Shown here: positions 35,820-46,920 of the stretch, one piece after another
Layout: every line of letters starts with the position of its first letter
Position numbering within the stretch: the stretch's first letter is position 1
Source of the DNA: Spirochaetota bacterium
Lineage (GTDB): Bacteria > Spirochaetota > Spirochaetia > Treponematales > UBA12059
Length of the DNA stretch: 64,000 bases
Assembly (NCBI GenBank): GCA_029547205.1
Contig: JAKPPT010000138.1
Location: 1-64,000 of the forward strand
Direction of reading: 5' to 3'
The notes under the pieces: generated by a model
What the model was told of the DNA's origin: nothing
The model's database searches: none
The model's input: only the letters and a program-made list of their open reading frames with translations
Translations under genes and position numbers: made by a program

Positions 35820-36942
35820 TCTTTATTCTCATTTTACATTTATCAGTAACCACTGGCTCTCACGTTTTCCTTTTTCAGCTCTAGCGCACGCAGTGCTCTC
35901 ACTGCAGCGCGGGCTCACTGGAGAACGCACGCTCATTACAAAAACGTATATGGATGACCCACACTATGTATCGGCATACCTCGCATACTACTGGCCAGTA
36001 TCGTATACCCAGATAGAGCACTGTCTCAAAGAAGCTCATGATGCAAAATGTGATATTGTTTCACCGAAAGCTCACACTCTCACAATTCTGGATTTTGGTT
36101 CTGGACCGGCACCAATGACTACAGCACTTTTAGATTATTTATCACAACACCATCCTGCAGTAAAACATATTACTATTTACCTCGCTGATATATCTCGTAA
36201 CGCAATGGACATAGGAGAAATAATACTTACTAATGCTGCTTACCCATTTACTCTTTCCATTCATAAAGTATCTACGAGTTCGATTGCAGCAATACTCGAT
36301 CTACAGGTGTACTTTGATTGTATTATTTTTGGACATAGTCTGAATGAATTGATAGTAAAACAAGCTTCATCTTTTGACGAAATTAATAATCTCGTTATCA
36401 AAGCTCTGAACAGTTCTGGCGTTGCTCTCTTGATTGAACCAGCACTGCTTGCCACCAGCAGAAACCTTATTGCACTGAGAAACTTTTTGCTTGAAAAAAA
36501 GACAATTTCCTATTCTCTGCCCTGCCCCAATAAAGCACTATGCAGTGCTATAGAAGCAGGTGCTTCACATACCTGTCACGACGAGTTTAGTTGGGAAATG
36601 CCCCCGTTGGTTGCTCGCCTGGCGCAATCGAATAAACTTGATCGTGATACTATTAAAATGACATGGTTTCTCATGTTCAAACAATCTCAATTCTATAAAA
36701 ATGAAAACTATATTGTTGTATCAGAACCGCTACTAAACAAGGCTGGACGAGTACGTTACATTGTTTGCGGATCTTCTGGACGAATTGGTCTTTCAGCATC
36801 AAAAACCGATGTTCATGCAAAGGAACTTGGTTTTTTTAAACTAAAACGTGGTGATGTCATACAAATAGAAAATCCTCAAATCCGTGAAAGCGGATACGGA
36901 ATTGCTGAAGAAACTACTATTGTAGTGATAAAACAGCATTAA
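35806..36942 (+). CDS. Rsm22-like small-subunit methyltransferase family protein
   Basis: Rsm22/METTL17 family proteins bind the small ribosomal subunit and have a SAM-dependent methyltransferase fold. LSLQRGLTGER and VSAYLAYYWPVSYTQ (~30-65) match the family N-terminus, ILDFGSGPAPMTTALLDYL (~88-106) is SAM motif I, and the cysteines in PCPNKALC ... SHTCHDEF (~240-262) correspond to the family's metal or Fe-S site. The C-terminal ~100 residues form a small beta domain. It is translated from an ATG inside the end of uvrC. Confidence 0.8.
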   Translation: MKTNNLYSHFTFISNHWLSRFPFSALAHAVLSLQRGLTGERTLITKTYMDDPHYVSAYLAYYWPVSYTQIEHCLKEAHDAKCDIVSPKAHTLTILDFGSGPAPMTTALLDYLSQHHPAVKHITIYLADISRNAMDIGEIILTNAAYPFTLSIHKVSTSSIAAILDLQVYFDCIIFGHSLNELIVKQASSFDEINNLVIKALNSSGVALLIEPALLATSRNLIALRNFLLEKKTISYSLPCPNKALCSAIEAGASHTCHDEFSWEMPPLVARLAQSNKLDRDTIKMTWFLMFKQSQFYKNENYIVVSEPLLNKAGRVRYIVCGSSGRIGLSASKTDVHAKELGFFKLKRGDVIQIENPQIRESGYGIAEETTIVVIKQH

Positions 36943-37073
36943 ACCGCATTTACAATACTTTACAAAGCAAACATTTCTTTACACAAAAACCTGTTACATT
37001 AATCTCCTATTTTATGTTTACTTTACAAACACGGGAAAAGATTTCCCAAATCTGCTATCTAAAGGAGACAGCT

Positions 37074-37502
37074 ATGAAAAAGACAGCCGTATTAACTGCA
37101 TTAGTACTTGCAGTGGTTGTTTCGGTATCAGCTCAGGGTTTTGGACCTGGCATGGGTGGTCAAATGTATCAGGGAACATTCCCTGCAGACACTAACCAGC
37201 AAGTAATTAAAATTGAGGGAAAACTAACACTGGTTCAGGGTCATCCTGCAGTTGTAACAAAAACTGATACCTACTTTATCCGCCTACCAGCATATCTGTA
37301 TGGCTTTATCAGTGAGCTTAAAGAAGGCGCACAGGTAAAACTCGAAGGGTATACACAACCAGTTCCGTACGCTCAGAACACATGGTTCTTCTTGGCAACC
37401 AAACTGACCGTTGCTGGAAAGGATTATGATCTTACTCAGCTCTATGCCAATCGAAATGCAATGCAGAATCGCCCTATGAAAAAACCAGGCGGACGCTGGT
37501 AA
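37074..37502 (+). CDS. Small exported protein of unknown function
   Basis: The 142-residue protein has a clean signal peptide (~1-21, VVVSVSAQG) and a Gly/Met-rich start of the mature part. A compact beta-rich domain follows (KIEGKLTLVQGHPAVVTKTDTYF, KEGAQVKLEGYTQP) that resembles OB-fold-like BOF/YgiW-type proteins in rhythm only. It ends in a basic tail. ATG 37074 follows AAAGGAG; the longer upstream frame lacks a signal-like start. It is followed by a strong terminator. Confidence 0.75.
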   Translation: MKKTAVLTALVLAVVVSVSAQGFGPGMGGQMYQGTFPADTNQQVIKIEGKLTLVQGHPAVVTKTDTYFIRLPAYLYGFISELKEGAQVKLEGYTQPVPYAQNTWFFLATKLTVAGKDYDLTQLYANRNAMQNRPMKKPGGRW

Positions 37503-37531
37503 TACATCTAGCGCATATGACTTAAAGCAAA

Positions 37532-37561
37532 AAGCGGCCTCTTGCCAGGCCGCTTTTTTTT
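37532..37561. terminator. Strong bidirectional terminator
   Basis: AAAGCGGCCT (37532-37541) pairs with AGGCCGCTTT (37548-37557), followed by T8. An A run on the left arm gives a T run on the minus strand, so it may also serve tex. Confidence 0.9.
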
Positions 37562-37602
37562 AGCACTCCTCCCTTTGATAGTAGTGGAGTTATTTGAGCT
37601 AC

Positions 37603-39930
37603 TTATTTTTTAAGCAATGCCGCAAATGGATTATAAGTATTTCCATCATCAGTATCAGTAGTGCGCATACGATTACCTTCTGTCTGTTTTCGTTTTACTG
37701 TAACTACTTTTTTTGCACTATGAGCACTACTGTCAGTATCAGCTTTTCCCTGTTGAGCACGATCCTGTCCAGACTGTAACCGAGAAACTGATTTACAGGA
37801 AAGACTTATTCTTCTACGAATTGTATCGAGCCCGATAATTCTAAATTCCTTTACTTCTCCGACTTTAATAACATCGAGAGGATTTTTTACAAAGGTATCA
37901 GAAATTTCAGAAATATGCACCAATGCCGTTTCTTTTATACCAATATCAACAAACGCTCCAAAATCAACGACATTTTTTACTTTTCCTGTAACAATCATTC
38001 CTTCTTTAAGGTCTTCAAAAACAAGAACTCCAGTTTGTAAGAGCGGTTTGGGAAGCTCATCGCGAGGATCGCGATTTGGTTTTTTGAGTTCCAGAATGAT
38101 ATCTTCTATAGTTGTTTCCCCTACACCATATTTATTTTTAAGCTGATCTTTCATTGCTTTTGTAATTTCTTTTTGTTCTTTTATTAACGGATACAGTTCA
38201 GATGCGAGTGCATAGTTTTCGGGGTGTACCCATGTATTATCAAGGGGATTTTCACTTTCAGGGATCTTGAGGAATCCAGCACATTGTTCAAAAGTTTTAT
38301 CCCCAAGACCTGGAATATTTTTTAGCTCTTCTCTGCTAACTATTTTTCCTTTTTCGTCTCGATACTTTACAATTTTTTTTGCAAGCAAAGAATTGATACC
38401 TGACACATACTTAAGCAGTGCATGGCTTGCTGTATTGATATTTACTCCTACATTGTTTACGACAGACTCAACAACTTCATCAAGTTTTTCTGTTAGATTT
38501 TTTTGGTTTACATCGTGCTGATAGAGACCTACACCTATTGATTTTGGATCGATTTTAACCAGCTCAGCAAGCGGATCCTGAAGGCGTCTACCAATTGAAA
38601 TAGCACCTCGAATGGTTAAATCGAGTTCAGGGAACTCTTCACGGGCAATTTCACTTGCCGAGTAAACTGATGCACCATCCTCATCAACAATTGTAAACTG
38701 CACATTCAGTTGTTTTTCCTGTATTGCTTCACTGACGAGTCTACAAACGTCACTGCTTCCAGTACCATTTCCTACTGCAATAACCTGAATACCATATTCT
38801 TTTACAGCTTTAGCTACAGCTTCTTTTCCAGCTTCAAAATTATGTTCCTGGTTTATAATAAAGTATCCTAAAAATTTACCTGTCTCATCGAGTGCTGCAC
38901 ATTTAGTACCTGTTCTAATTCCAGGATCTATACCCAATACCCTGTTTCCTTTAATTGGCGGAGTAAGCAGCAAATGCTTTAAGTTTGTGCTGAATACGGT
39001 TATGCTATGAAGCTCTGCATGTTCAGTTGCATCAGAACGAAGCTCGCGCAGTACAGAAGGCGCAATAAGCCTTTCAAAAGAATCCTGTATTGCTTCTTTA
39101 TAGTACGAATTAACTAAATTGAACTGATCATAAAACATGGTAAGTGTTGTCTCATAATCTGGTTCAAGGTTTACAGAAATCTCTCCCTCACGTTCTGCAC
39201 GATTTAAAGCAAGCACATGGTGTGGTTTAACATCTTTAAGTGGAGAAGAGAAATCCCAGTACATTTGATACACACTTGTATCTTTTTTCGCATCATCAAT
39301 GCCTTTTGAGTATAGTTTGCAATTGTTATAAAAATGTTGCTTAATAAAGGCACGGTACTCAGGATTTTGTGATATTTTTTCTGCGATTATATCCATTGCA
39401 CCATAAATTGCTTCTTCTGCACTAGTTACACTTAATTCAGGTTTTTCTTCATTTGTACAGATAAATTGCGGTGCAACTTCATCTACAGCTTGTTTGTCTT
39501 TCGTTTGAATAATTTCAGCGAGTGGCTCAAGACCTTTTTCTATTGCGAGCATACCGCGTGTTTTCTTTTTCTTTTTGTACGGAGCATATATTTCTTCAAG
39601 CTCTACCAGGGTTGTACATTTATTAATATTCTCAAATAGATCATCCGAAAGTTTTCCTTGATTAAAGATGCTCTTTATAATTTCTATGCGCCGCTCTTCA
39701 AGATTTGTATAGGATGCCCGCTTTGAAAAAATTTCTCTAACTTGAACCTCATCAAGATTTCCAGTTTTCTCTTTTCTGTATCTGCTGATAAACGGAATGG
39801 TACAGCCTTCATCAGCAAGCTGAAAGACACTCGATACCTGACTAATGCGAACCTGTAAATCTTGAGCTATTTTTGCTTGTAAAGCGAATGTATCTACAGT
39901 AAGCCCATCGATAGTACTCTGATCAATCAT
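37603..39930 (-). CDS. tex: Tex family RNA-binding transcription accessory protein
   Basis: Tex proteins bind nucleic acids and affect transcription. The N-terminal HTH-like region is followed by IPFISRYRKEKTGNLDEVQVREI, the YqgF RNase H-like domain (VLGIDPGIRTGTKCAALD, ~325-345), helix-hairpin-helix motifs (LLKYVSGINSLLAKKIV, IPGLGDKTFEQCAGFL) and a C-terminal S1 domain (GMIVTGKVKNVVDFGAFVDIG, ~645-665). A charged ~50-residue tail follows S1. The start overlaps the thioredoxin-like gene (ATGA), placing it at the end of the dnaN-recF-dciA transcription unit. Confidence 0.95.
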   Translation of the reverse strand: MIDQSTIDGLTVDTFALQAKIAQDLQVRISQVSSVFQLADEGCTIPFISRYRKEKTGNLDEVQVREIFSKRASYTNLEERRIEIIKSIFNQGKLSDDLFENINKCTTLVELEEIYAPYKKKKKTRGMLAIEKGLEPLAEIIQTKDKQAVDEVAPQFICTNEEKPELSVTSAEEAIYGAMDIIAEKISQNPEYRAFIKQHFYNNCKLYSKGIDDAKKDTSVYQMYWDFSSPLKDVKPHHVLALNRAEREGEISVNLEPDYETTLTMFYDQFNLVNSYYKEAIQDSFERLIAPSVLRELRSDATEHAELHSITVFSTNLKHLLLTPPIKGNRVLGIDPGIRTGTKCAALDETGKFLGYFIINQEHNFEAGKEAVAKAVKEYGIQVIAVGNGTGSSDVCRLVSEAIQEKQLNVQFTIVDEDGASVYSASEIAREEFPELDLTIRGAISIGRRLQDPLAELVKIDPKSIGVGLYQHDVNQKNLTEKLDEVVESVVNNVGVNINTASHALLKYVSGINSLLAKKIVKYRDEKGKIVSREELKNIPGLGDKTFEQCAGFLKIPESENPLDNTWVHPENYALASELYPLIKEQKEITKAMKDQLKNKYGVGETTIEDIILELKKPNRDPRDELPKPLLQTGVLVFEDLKEGMIVTGKVKNVVDFGAFVDIGIKETALVHISEISDTFVKNPLDVIKVGEVKEFRIIGLDTIRRRISLSCKSVSRLQSGQDRAQQGKADTDSSAHSAKKVVTVKRKQTEGNRMRTTDTDDGNTYNPFAALLKK

Positions 39931-40277
39931 AGTGTTCCCTCACCTATTTTTTTTGTTAGTTCATTGAGTAATCCTTGAGGATTAAAACCTCCTAAGTAGA
40001 GCAATTTGCCATCAAGACAAATTGCAGGCTCAAGCTGAGCCATAGACAACAACTGATGAACTGTTTCATTCTTTTTTAATGACTCTTCACTTATTTCAAT
40101 AAATTCTGGAATTACTGTTTCTGATAATTGGGAAGCTTGAAGCAATTCACAAAATTTCAAATATACAGCAATAGTTTTTTCTTTTACACACTCTGTTTGA
40201 GAGCAATGAGCACAATCACATGCAGAAGCATGTATGAGTTCCTCAGCATGACCATATACTTCTAGTTTATGTATCAT
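39927..40277 (-). CDS. Thioredoxin-like-fold small protein with CDCAHC motif
   Basis: A 116-residue protein with a cysteine-rich N-terminus (ACDCAHCSQTEC, ~16-28) followed by a thioredoxin-like pattern: IPEFIEISEESLKKNETVHQLL, then PAICLDGKLLYLGGFNP with the cis-Pro-like position. It may bind metal or act on thiols; I do not recognise a named family. ATG 40277 behind AGGAG is chosen. It overlaps dciA by 11 bases and tex by 4, so it is embedded in the replication operon. Confidence 0.65.
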   Translation of the reverse strand: MIHKLEVYGHAEELIHASACDCAHCSQTECVKEKTIAVYLKFCELLQASQLSETVIPEFIEISEESLKKNETVHQLLSMAQLEPAICLDGKLLYLGGFNPQGLLNELTKKIGEGTL

Positions 40278-40761
40278 TTTTTTCTCCTGTATTGCATGAT
40301 TTAAGCAGACTAATTGAAACATGTTCTAATAGTGTTTTAAAATTCTTATCCTCAATTTTATCCAAAATTTCGTGCAATTCCTTTGGTGGCTCTTGAACAG
40401 CTGAATGAGATTCTATCGGTTCCTCTTGTTTCTTTTTTGGAATTTCTGAATCAAGCTGATTATAAAGTCGAAATGCTACACCGGTAATTCTTAATTCCGG
40501 AAATTTTGCCTGAACTTTTTTTTGTATTGATCCAGCATGAAATTGCATCAACGAAATCCAGCCAGAATGTTCCGCTTCGATTATAAGTATACCATTTTTT
40601 ATATCTGCAGGCCGCGTATGAGAATAATAACTGTCTCCTACTATATTTTTCCAGTTAGCATAAAAACGTCCTAGCTCACGGACTACTGTTTGCTGAGTTT
40701 GACTGAAAATTGGCAGTTTCGCAAGAATATCAGATGCTGTTTCTATGAAAGAATCTTCCAT
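40267..40761 (-). CDS. dciA: DUF721 (DciA-like) protein
   Basis: DUF721 proteins include DciA, the ancestral loader of the DnaB replicative helicase in bacteria without DnaC/DnaI. The KH-like domain spans ~25-105 (FYANWKNIVGDSYYSHTRPADIKNGILII, AEHSGWISLMQFHAGSIQKKVQ). The C-terminal ~55 residues are charged and helical. Its place directly after recF is the same as in Treponema pallidum. It overlaps recF by 32 bases. Confidence 0.8.
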   Translation of the reverse strand: MEDSFIETASDILAKLPIFSQTQQTVVRELGRFYANWKNIVGDSYYSHTRPADIKNGILIIEAEHSGWISLMQFHAGSIQKKVQAKFPELRITGVAFRLYNQLDSEIPKKKQEEPIESHSAVQEPPKELHEILDKIEDKNFKTLLEHVSISLLKSCNTGEKNDT

Positions 40762-41821
40762 TACTTACCTCAACAATCATTGTTTTTTTATCAAGATAAT
40801 CCCTGTATGGTTCTGTTGGTAAAAATGTAAAAAATGACTGTGAACTTGGAGGTAAATACTGTATGAATTGTATTCGTTTTTCATAGTCAAGCTCAAGCAA
40901 AACATCATCATATAGGTGAATAGGATTAGTACCATGAAATTTTGAAAATATCAATGACTGAGCTATGCGCATGCTGAGAGCAATTGCACGAAGCTGTCCC
41001 ATTGAAGCCCTGAGAGAAAAATCACCAATTTCGTCTATAAACTCTATTTTATCTCGATGAGGTCCTTTAAGACTCATACCAGCTGATAATTCTCGTCCAT
41101 TAATTTTTTTAATTTGCATTCTGCAGTCATCGATACTTGCTTCTGCTAATGATGGTATGTATCGGAGCGAGAGTTTACAGCTTCCATTTGTAATTTTAAA
41201 AACAGTATCAGAAAAAATTTGAGATAATTCTGTGATTATACGCCTTCTTTTTTGTACTAATTCAAAAGCATAAACAGAAAACTGTTCCGTATAAATATCT
41301 AATAAATCTAACGTATGGTTTTTTAGAGAAAAGTTTTTAAGCTTTAATAGTTTTTTAAAATTTCTTAAACATTCAATATAACTATTGTCACATAAAGAAG
41401 CAGTCTGATCTAAAAACTGTCTTCTCGATTCATTACTGCCTTTTACAAATGATAAGTCTTCATAGGAAAACAGTATGACTGGGTTTTTTTCAATTAATTC
41501 TTTTCTATCGTGAACTTTTTTTTCATTGATACTATATTGCTTTCCCGTTTCTTTATCCCATGAAACAGAAAGAGTGTCTACAAGTTTATCAGTATGCTTT
41601 ATTGCAGAAATTTTCCAGCTGCTTGTTCCGTGTTGCGCATTTGCAATATCGCTTGCTTTGAAAGAAGACCCATAACAAATTGTATAAAGAACATCAAGAA
41701 AATTTGTTTTTCCGGTACCATTATTTCCTATGAGAAATATCTTTTCTGCATTACAATTAAAATCTTTTATTGTTTCAAGATTACGAAAGTTAAAAAAAGA
41801 AACAGATACAAACTGCATCAA
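40730..41821 (-). CDS. recF: DNA replication and repair protein RecF
   Basis: RecF loads RecA at gapped DNA with RecO and RecR. The SMC-like ATPase has Walker A GNNGTGKTNF (~32-41), a signature region SAGMSLKGPHRD, and a Walker B/D-loop region HLYDDVLLELD near residue 315. 363 residues is the usual length. The start overlaps the dnaN stop by 4 bases, and the 3' end overlaps dciA. Confidence 0.95.
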   Translation of the reverse strand: MMQFVSVSFFNFRNLETIKDFNCNAEKIFLIGNNGTGKTNFLDVLYTICYGSSFKASDIANAQHGTSSWKISAIKHTDKLVDTLSVSWDKETGKQYSINEKKVHDRKELIEKNPVILFSYEDLSFVKGSNESRRQFLDQTASLCDNSYIECLRNFKKLLKLKNFSLKNHTLDLLDIYTEQFSVYAFELVQKRRRIITELSQIFSDTVFKITNGSCKLSLRYIPSLAEASIDDCRMQIKKINGRELSAGMSLKGPHRDKIEFIDEIGDFSLRASMGQLRAIALSMRIAQSLIFSKFHGTNPIHLYDDVLLELDYEKRIQFIQYLPPSSQSFFTFLPTEPYRDYLDKKTMIVEVSNGRFFHRNSI

Positions 41822-42921
41822 TCAATATTCATGGGCATGATGACATTAAAATAAGTATCATCAGCATTAACTGGTGATAATAGAATAGCACTATTGTTAG
41901 CATTAAACTTAATTGACACATCTTCTGTATCAAAAAACTTTAAAGGCTCTTCAATATGAGAATCTTTAACACTAATACTAATAGCTGCACCATCATATAA
42001 GCAATCTATTTCTTCACGAGCTGTACCAAGTTCCATTTCTTCTGAAACAAGTGTAAGTTTTTCAGGAGAAAACGTCATTATTGCTTTGCGTGATTTTTTT
42101 TCTATAAAAATAGAAATTCGTCGGAATGCTTCTAACATATCCTGTCTTTTTATTACTGCTTCAAATTCATGACTTGCTGGGATAACTTTTTCATAATTTG
42201 GAAATTCACCTTCAACAAGAATGCTCGTAATAAATATATTTCCAAAAGAAACAAAAATATTTTTTTCATCAGCAAAAAACTTTATTACACCTTCGTTAGG
42301 TATATATTTTAAGAAAAAAGCAAGTGTTTTTGGAGGTATGATGACTCCCTTAAAAGTTTTATTCAAATCAAATCTTACTTTACAGAGAGCAAGACGTTTA
42401 CCATCAGTACCTACCATAATAAGATGACCATCTTTATATTCGAAATACACACCTGACAGGAAGTACCTTGTCTCATCGTCAGAAACAGCATACGAAGTAA
42501 GACGAATCATCTTTTTAAATTTTTCTGCAGGAATATCAATATACTTATCTGCACTAATTTCAGAAAAAGAAGGAAACTGTTCATTTGAGATGACTTTTAT
42601 ATTAAATTGTACTTTTTTGAAAGCTGGCTTAATTTTAATTACATTACCTGTTTCTTCAAATTCTATAACTCCATCAGGTAAAGCAGAAAGTATTTCTACA
42701 AATTTTTCACAGAATACTATACAGGAACCATTTTCATGACCGTCAACTTCAATATATGTAATGAGTCCAAGTTTTACATTTGTGCCTTTAATAGTAAGCC
42801 TGTTATCATTTAGTTCAAGATAAACATTTGATACTACAGAAATAAAATTTTTATTCGTAATTATTTCCTGAGCAATGGCAATTGCTTTATATAAAACAGA
42901 CTTTTCACATGAAAATTTCAT
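41818..42921 (-). CDS. dnaN: DNA polymerase III beta sliding clamp
   Basis: DnaN is the ring clamp that gives the replicase processivity. The 367 residues show three clamp repeats, with MKFSCEKSVLYKAIAIAQ at the N-terminus, YAVSDDETRYFLSGVYFEY (domain 2) and the C-terminal NADDTYFNVIMPMNID, close to the usual MPMR-type ending. AGAGG lies before the ATG. It starts the dnaN-recF-dciA-trx-like-tex unit, separated from dnaA by 316 bases. Confidence 0.95.
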   Translation of the reverse strand: MKFSCEKSVLYKAIAIAQEIITNKNFISVVSNVYLELNDNRLTIKGTNVKLGLITYIEVDGHENGSCIVFCEKFVEILSALPDGVIEFEETGNVIKIKPAFKKVQFNIKVISNEQFPSFSEISADKYIDIPAEKFKKMIRLTSYAVSDDETRYFLSGVYFEYKDGHLIMVGTDGKRLALCKVRFDLNKTFKGVIIPPKTLAFFLKYIPNEGVIKFFADEKNIFVSFGNIFITSILVEGEFPNYEKVIPASHEFEAVIKRQDMLEAFRRISIFIEKKSRKAIMTFSPEKLTLVSEEMELGTAREEIDCLYDGAAISISVKDSHIEEPLKFFDTEDVSIKFNANNSAILLSPVNADDTYFNVIMPMNID

Positions 42922-43237
42922 AGTATACCTCTAAAGAATTTTCATCTATGATACCATATACTAAAACACTAATGCAATAAAGTTTTTAATTAAAGTAAGT
43001 AAAGAGGATTGGAATTATTAATAACTTATTTAAAATTTAAATTTAATAGTCATAATAATAAGTAAAACTTTTGTGGAAAAGTAAACTAATTATTTATAAT
43101 AAATAAAAATAAAAAAATAAAAATCTAACCGTAAAATTGAAAAATAATCCACAATATTAACAACAACAAAAAAAACATGAGCTTATTAACAGGAAGTTAA
43201 TACGCTTTCCACATTTTTTACAGATATGAAAAACTAG
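42922..43237. other. AT-rich dnaA-dnaN gap with DnaA-box-like sites
   Basis: No gene. The 316 bases are very AT-rich and include TGTGGAAAA (43072-43080), TAATCCACA (43145-43153) and CTTTCCACA (43205-43213). Each is within one or two bases of the DnaA box TTATCCACA or its complement. The gap probably contains the dnaN promoter and may form a second DnaA-binding cluster of a bipartite origin. Confidence 0.5.
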
Positions 43238-44623
43238 CTATGTTTTTATATTTTGAATTATTCGCTCAATAATTGTTTTTAATGAAGGATCTAATTTAAT
43301 GAGCTCATCAATTTTCTGGACTGAGTGCATGACGGTAGTGTGGTCTCTGCCACCAAATTCAATACCCAATTCAGTAGTAGAATATTCTGTGATTTCTCGA
43401 GCAATATACATGGCTATCTGACGTGGAAATACAATTTTTTTAGAGCGCTTTTTTCCTTTAATATCGTTTGTAGAAACTTTAAAGTAATCAGAAACGGCTC
43501 TTACTATATGATCAATAGATACATTAACGTGTCTGAATTGATTAAATATATCTTTGAGTACATCCTTAGCTACATCGAGAGTAATAGACTTACCGGTAAT
43601 TTCAACGTAAGCAGCCAGTGTAATTAACGTAGATTCGAGGTCCCTGATATTTGTTGCAACATTGCGTGCTATACTATCAAGTACTTCTTGTGGCAAATTT
43701 AGTTTTAAAGATTCAGCTTTTGTTTTTAAAATTGCGATACGTGTTTCATAGTTTGGAGGTTGTAAATCAACCTTTAATCCACGCTCAAATCTGCTTCGTA
43801 AACGATCGGTTAGATTTTTCAATTCAGATGCTGGCCTATCACAGGTAAAGACCATTTGTTTACCAGAATCATAGAGAGCATTGAATGTATAAAACATTTC
43901 GTCTTGAAAACCTTCTTTGTTTTCAAAGAAATGAATATCATCAACGAGGAGCATATCAACGGATCTATATTTATTTTTAAAAGCAGAAAAATCTTTATTA
44001 TGAATTGCATTGATATATTCGTTGGTAAACTCTTCTGCTGTAACGCAAATTATTTTTTTATTAGGAAAATTTTCGTATGCCTTATTGCCAATAGCCTGCA
44101 TGAGATGAGTTTTACCGAGACCAACACCACCGTATATCAGAAATGGGTTATAAGCCGAACCAGGGTTATTAGCAATAGCGATTGCTGCATTAGCAGCAAA
44201 AGAATTATTGTCGCCAATAACATAATTGCTAAATGTATAATTCAAGCTTAATTGTGGATGCTTTTTTACTTGAGGGGTTTTTGGTGTTTGAATTGGTTGC
44301 TCTTGCAGTAGTTTTTCATTTGTTTCCATGGTTTTTTCGTTAGTAGGTTTATGAAAGCTAGTTTCAGCGGTATTTCCATTTACAATAAATTTTACCAATA
44401 GTTTTTTGCCGGATAGTTCAAAGAGTTTTTTTTCTATGAGAGAACGGTATTTTTTTTCAAGCTGGTCCTTATAAAATAATGATGGTACTTTAATAATTAT
44501 AGAATCCTGTGTAGAAGAATCATAAAGAATATTAAACCACATCGAAAATTCATGTGTATTGAGTTCTTCTGACAACTGACGCATTGCTTCGTCCCAAAAT
44601 ACTGAATAGTCCCATGTATTCAT
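43238..44623 (-). CDS. dnaA: Chromosomal replication initiator DnaA
   Basis: DnaA opens oriC and recruits the helicase. From ATG 44623 the protein is 461 residues: domain I (WDEAMRQLSEELNTHEFSMWF), linker (~85-120), AAA+ domain with Walker A GGVGLGKTHLMQAIGN and Walker B LLVDDIHFF, and DNA-binding domain IV with the signature FGGRDHTTVMHSV. I reject the longer frame up to 44725, because its extra hydrophobic residues do not belong to DnaA and TGGAG precedes ATG 44623. It is divergent from gyrB. Confidence 0.97.
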   Translation of the reverse strand: MNTWDYSVFWDEAMRQLSEELNTHEFSMWFNILYDSSTQDSIIIKVPSLFYKDQLEKKYRSLIEKKLFELSGKKLLVKFIVNGNTAETSFHKPTNEKTMETNEKLLQEQPIQTPKTPQVKKHPQLSLNYTFSNYVIGDNNSFAANAAIAIANNPGSAYNPFLIYGGVGLGKTHLMQAIGNKAYENFPNKKIICVTAEEFTNEYINAIHNKDFSAFKNKYRSVDMLLVDDIHFFENKEGFQDEMFYTFNALYDSGKQMVFTCDRPASELKNLTDRLRSRFERGLKVDLQPPNYETRIAILKTKAESLKLNLPQEVLDSIARNVATNIRDLESTLITLAAYVEITGKSITLDVAKDVLKDIFNQFRHVNVSIDHIVRAVSDYFKVSTNDIKGKKRSKKIVFPRQIAMYIAREITEYSTTELGIEFGGRDHTTVMHSVQKIDELIKLDPSLKTIIERIIQNIKT

Positions 44624-46917
<2,294 letters not shown>

Positions 46918-46920
46918 ACT

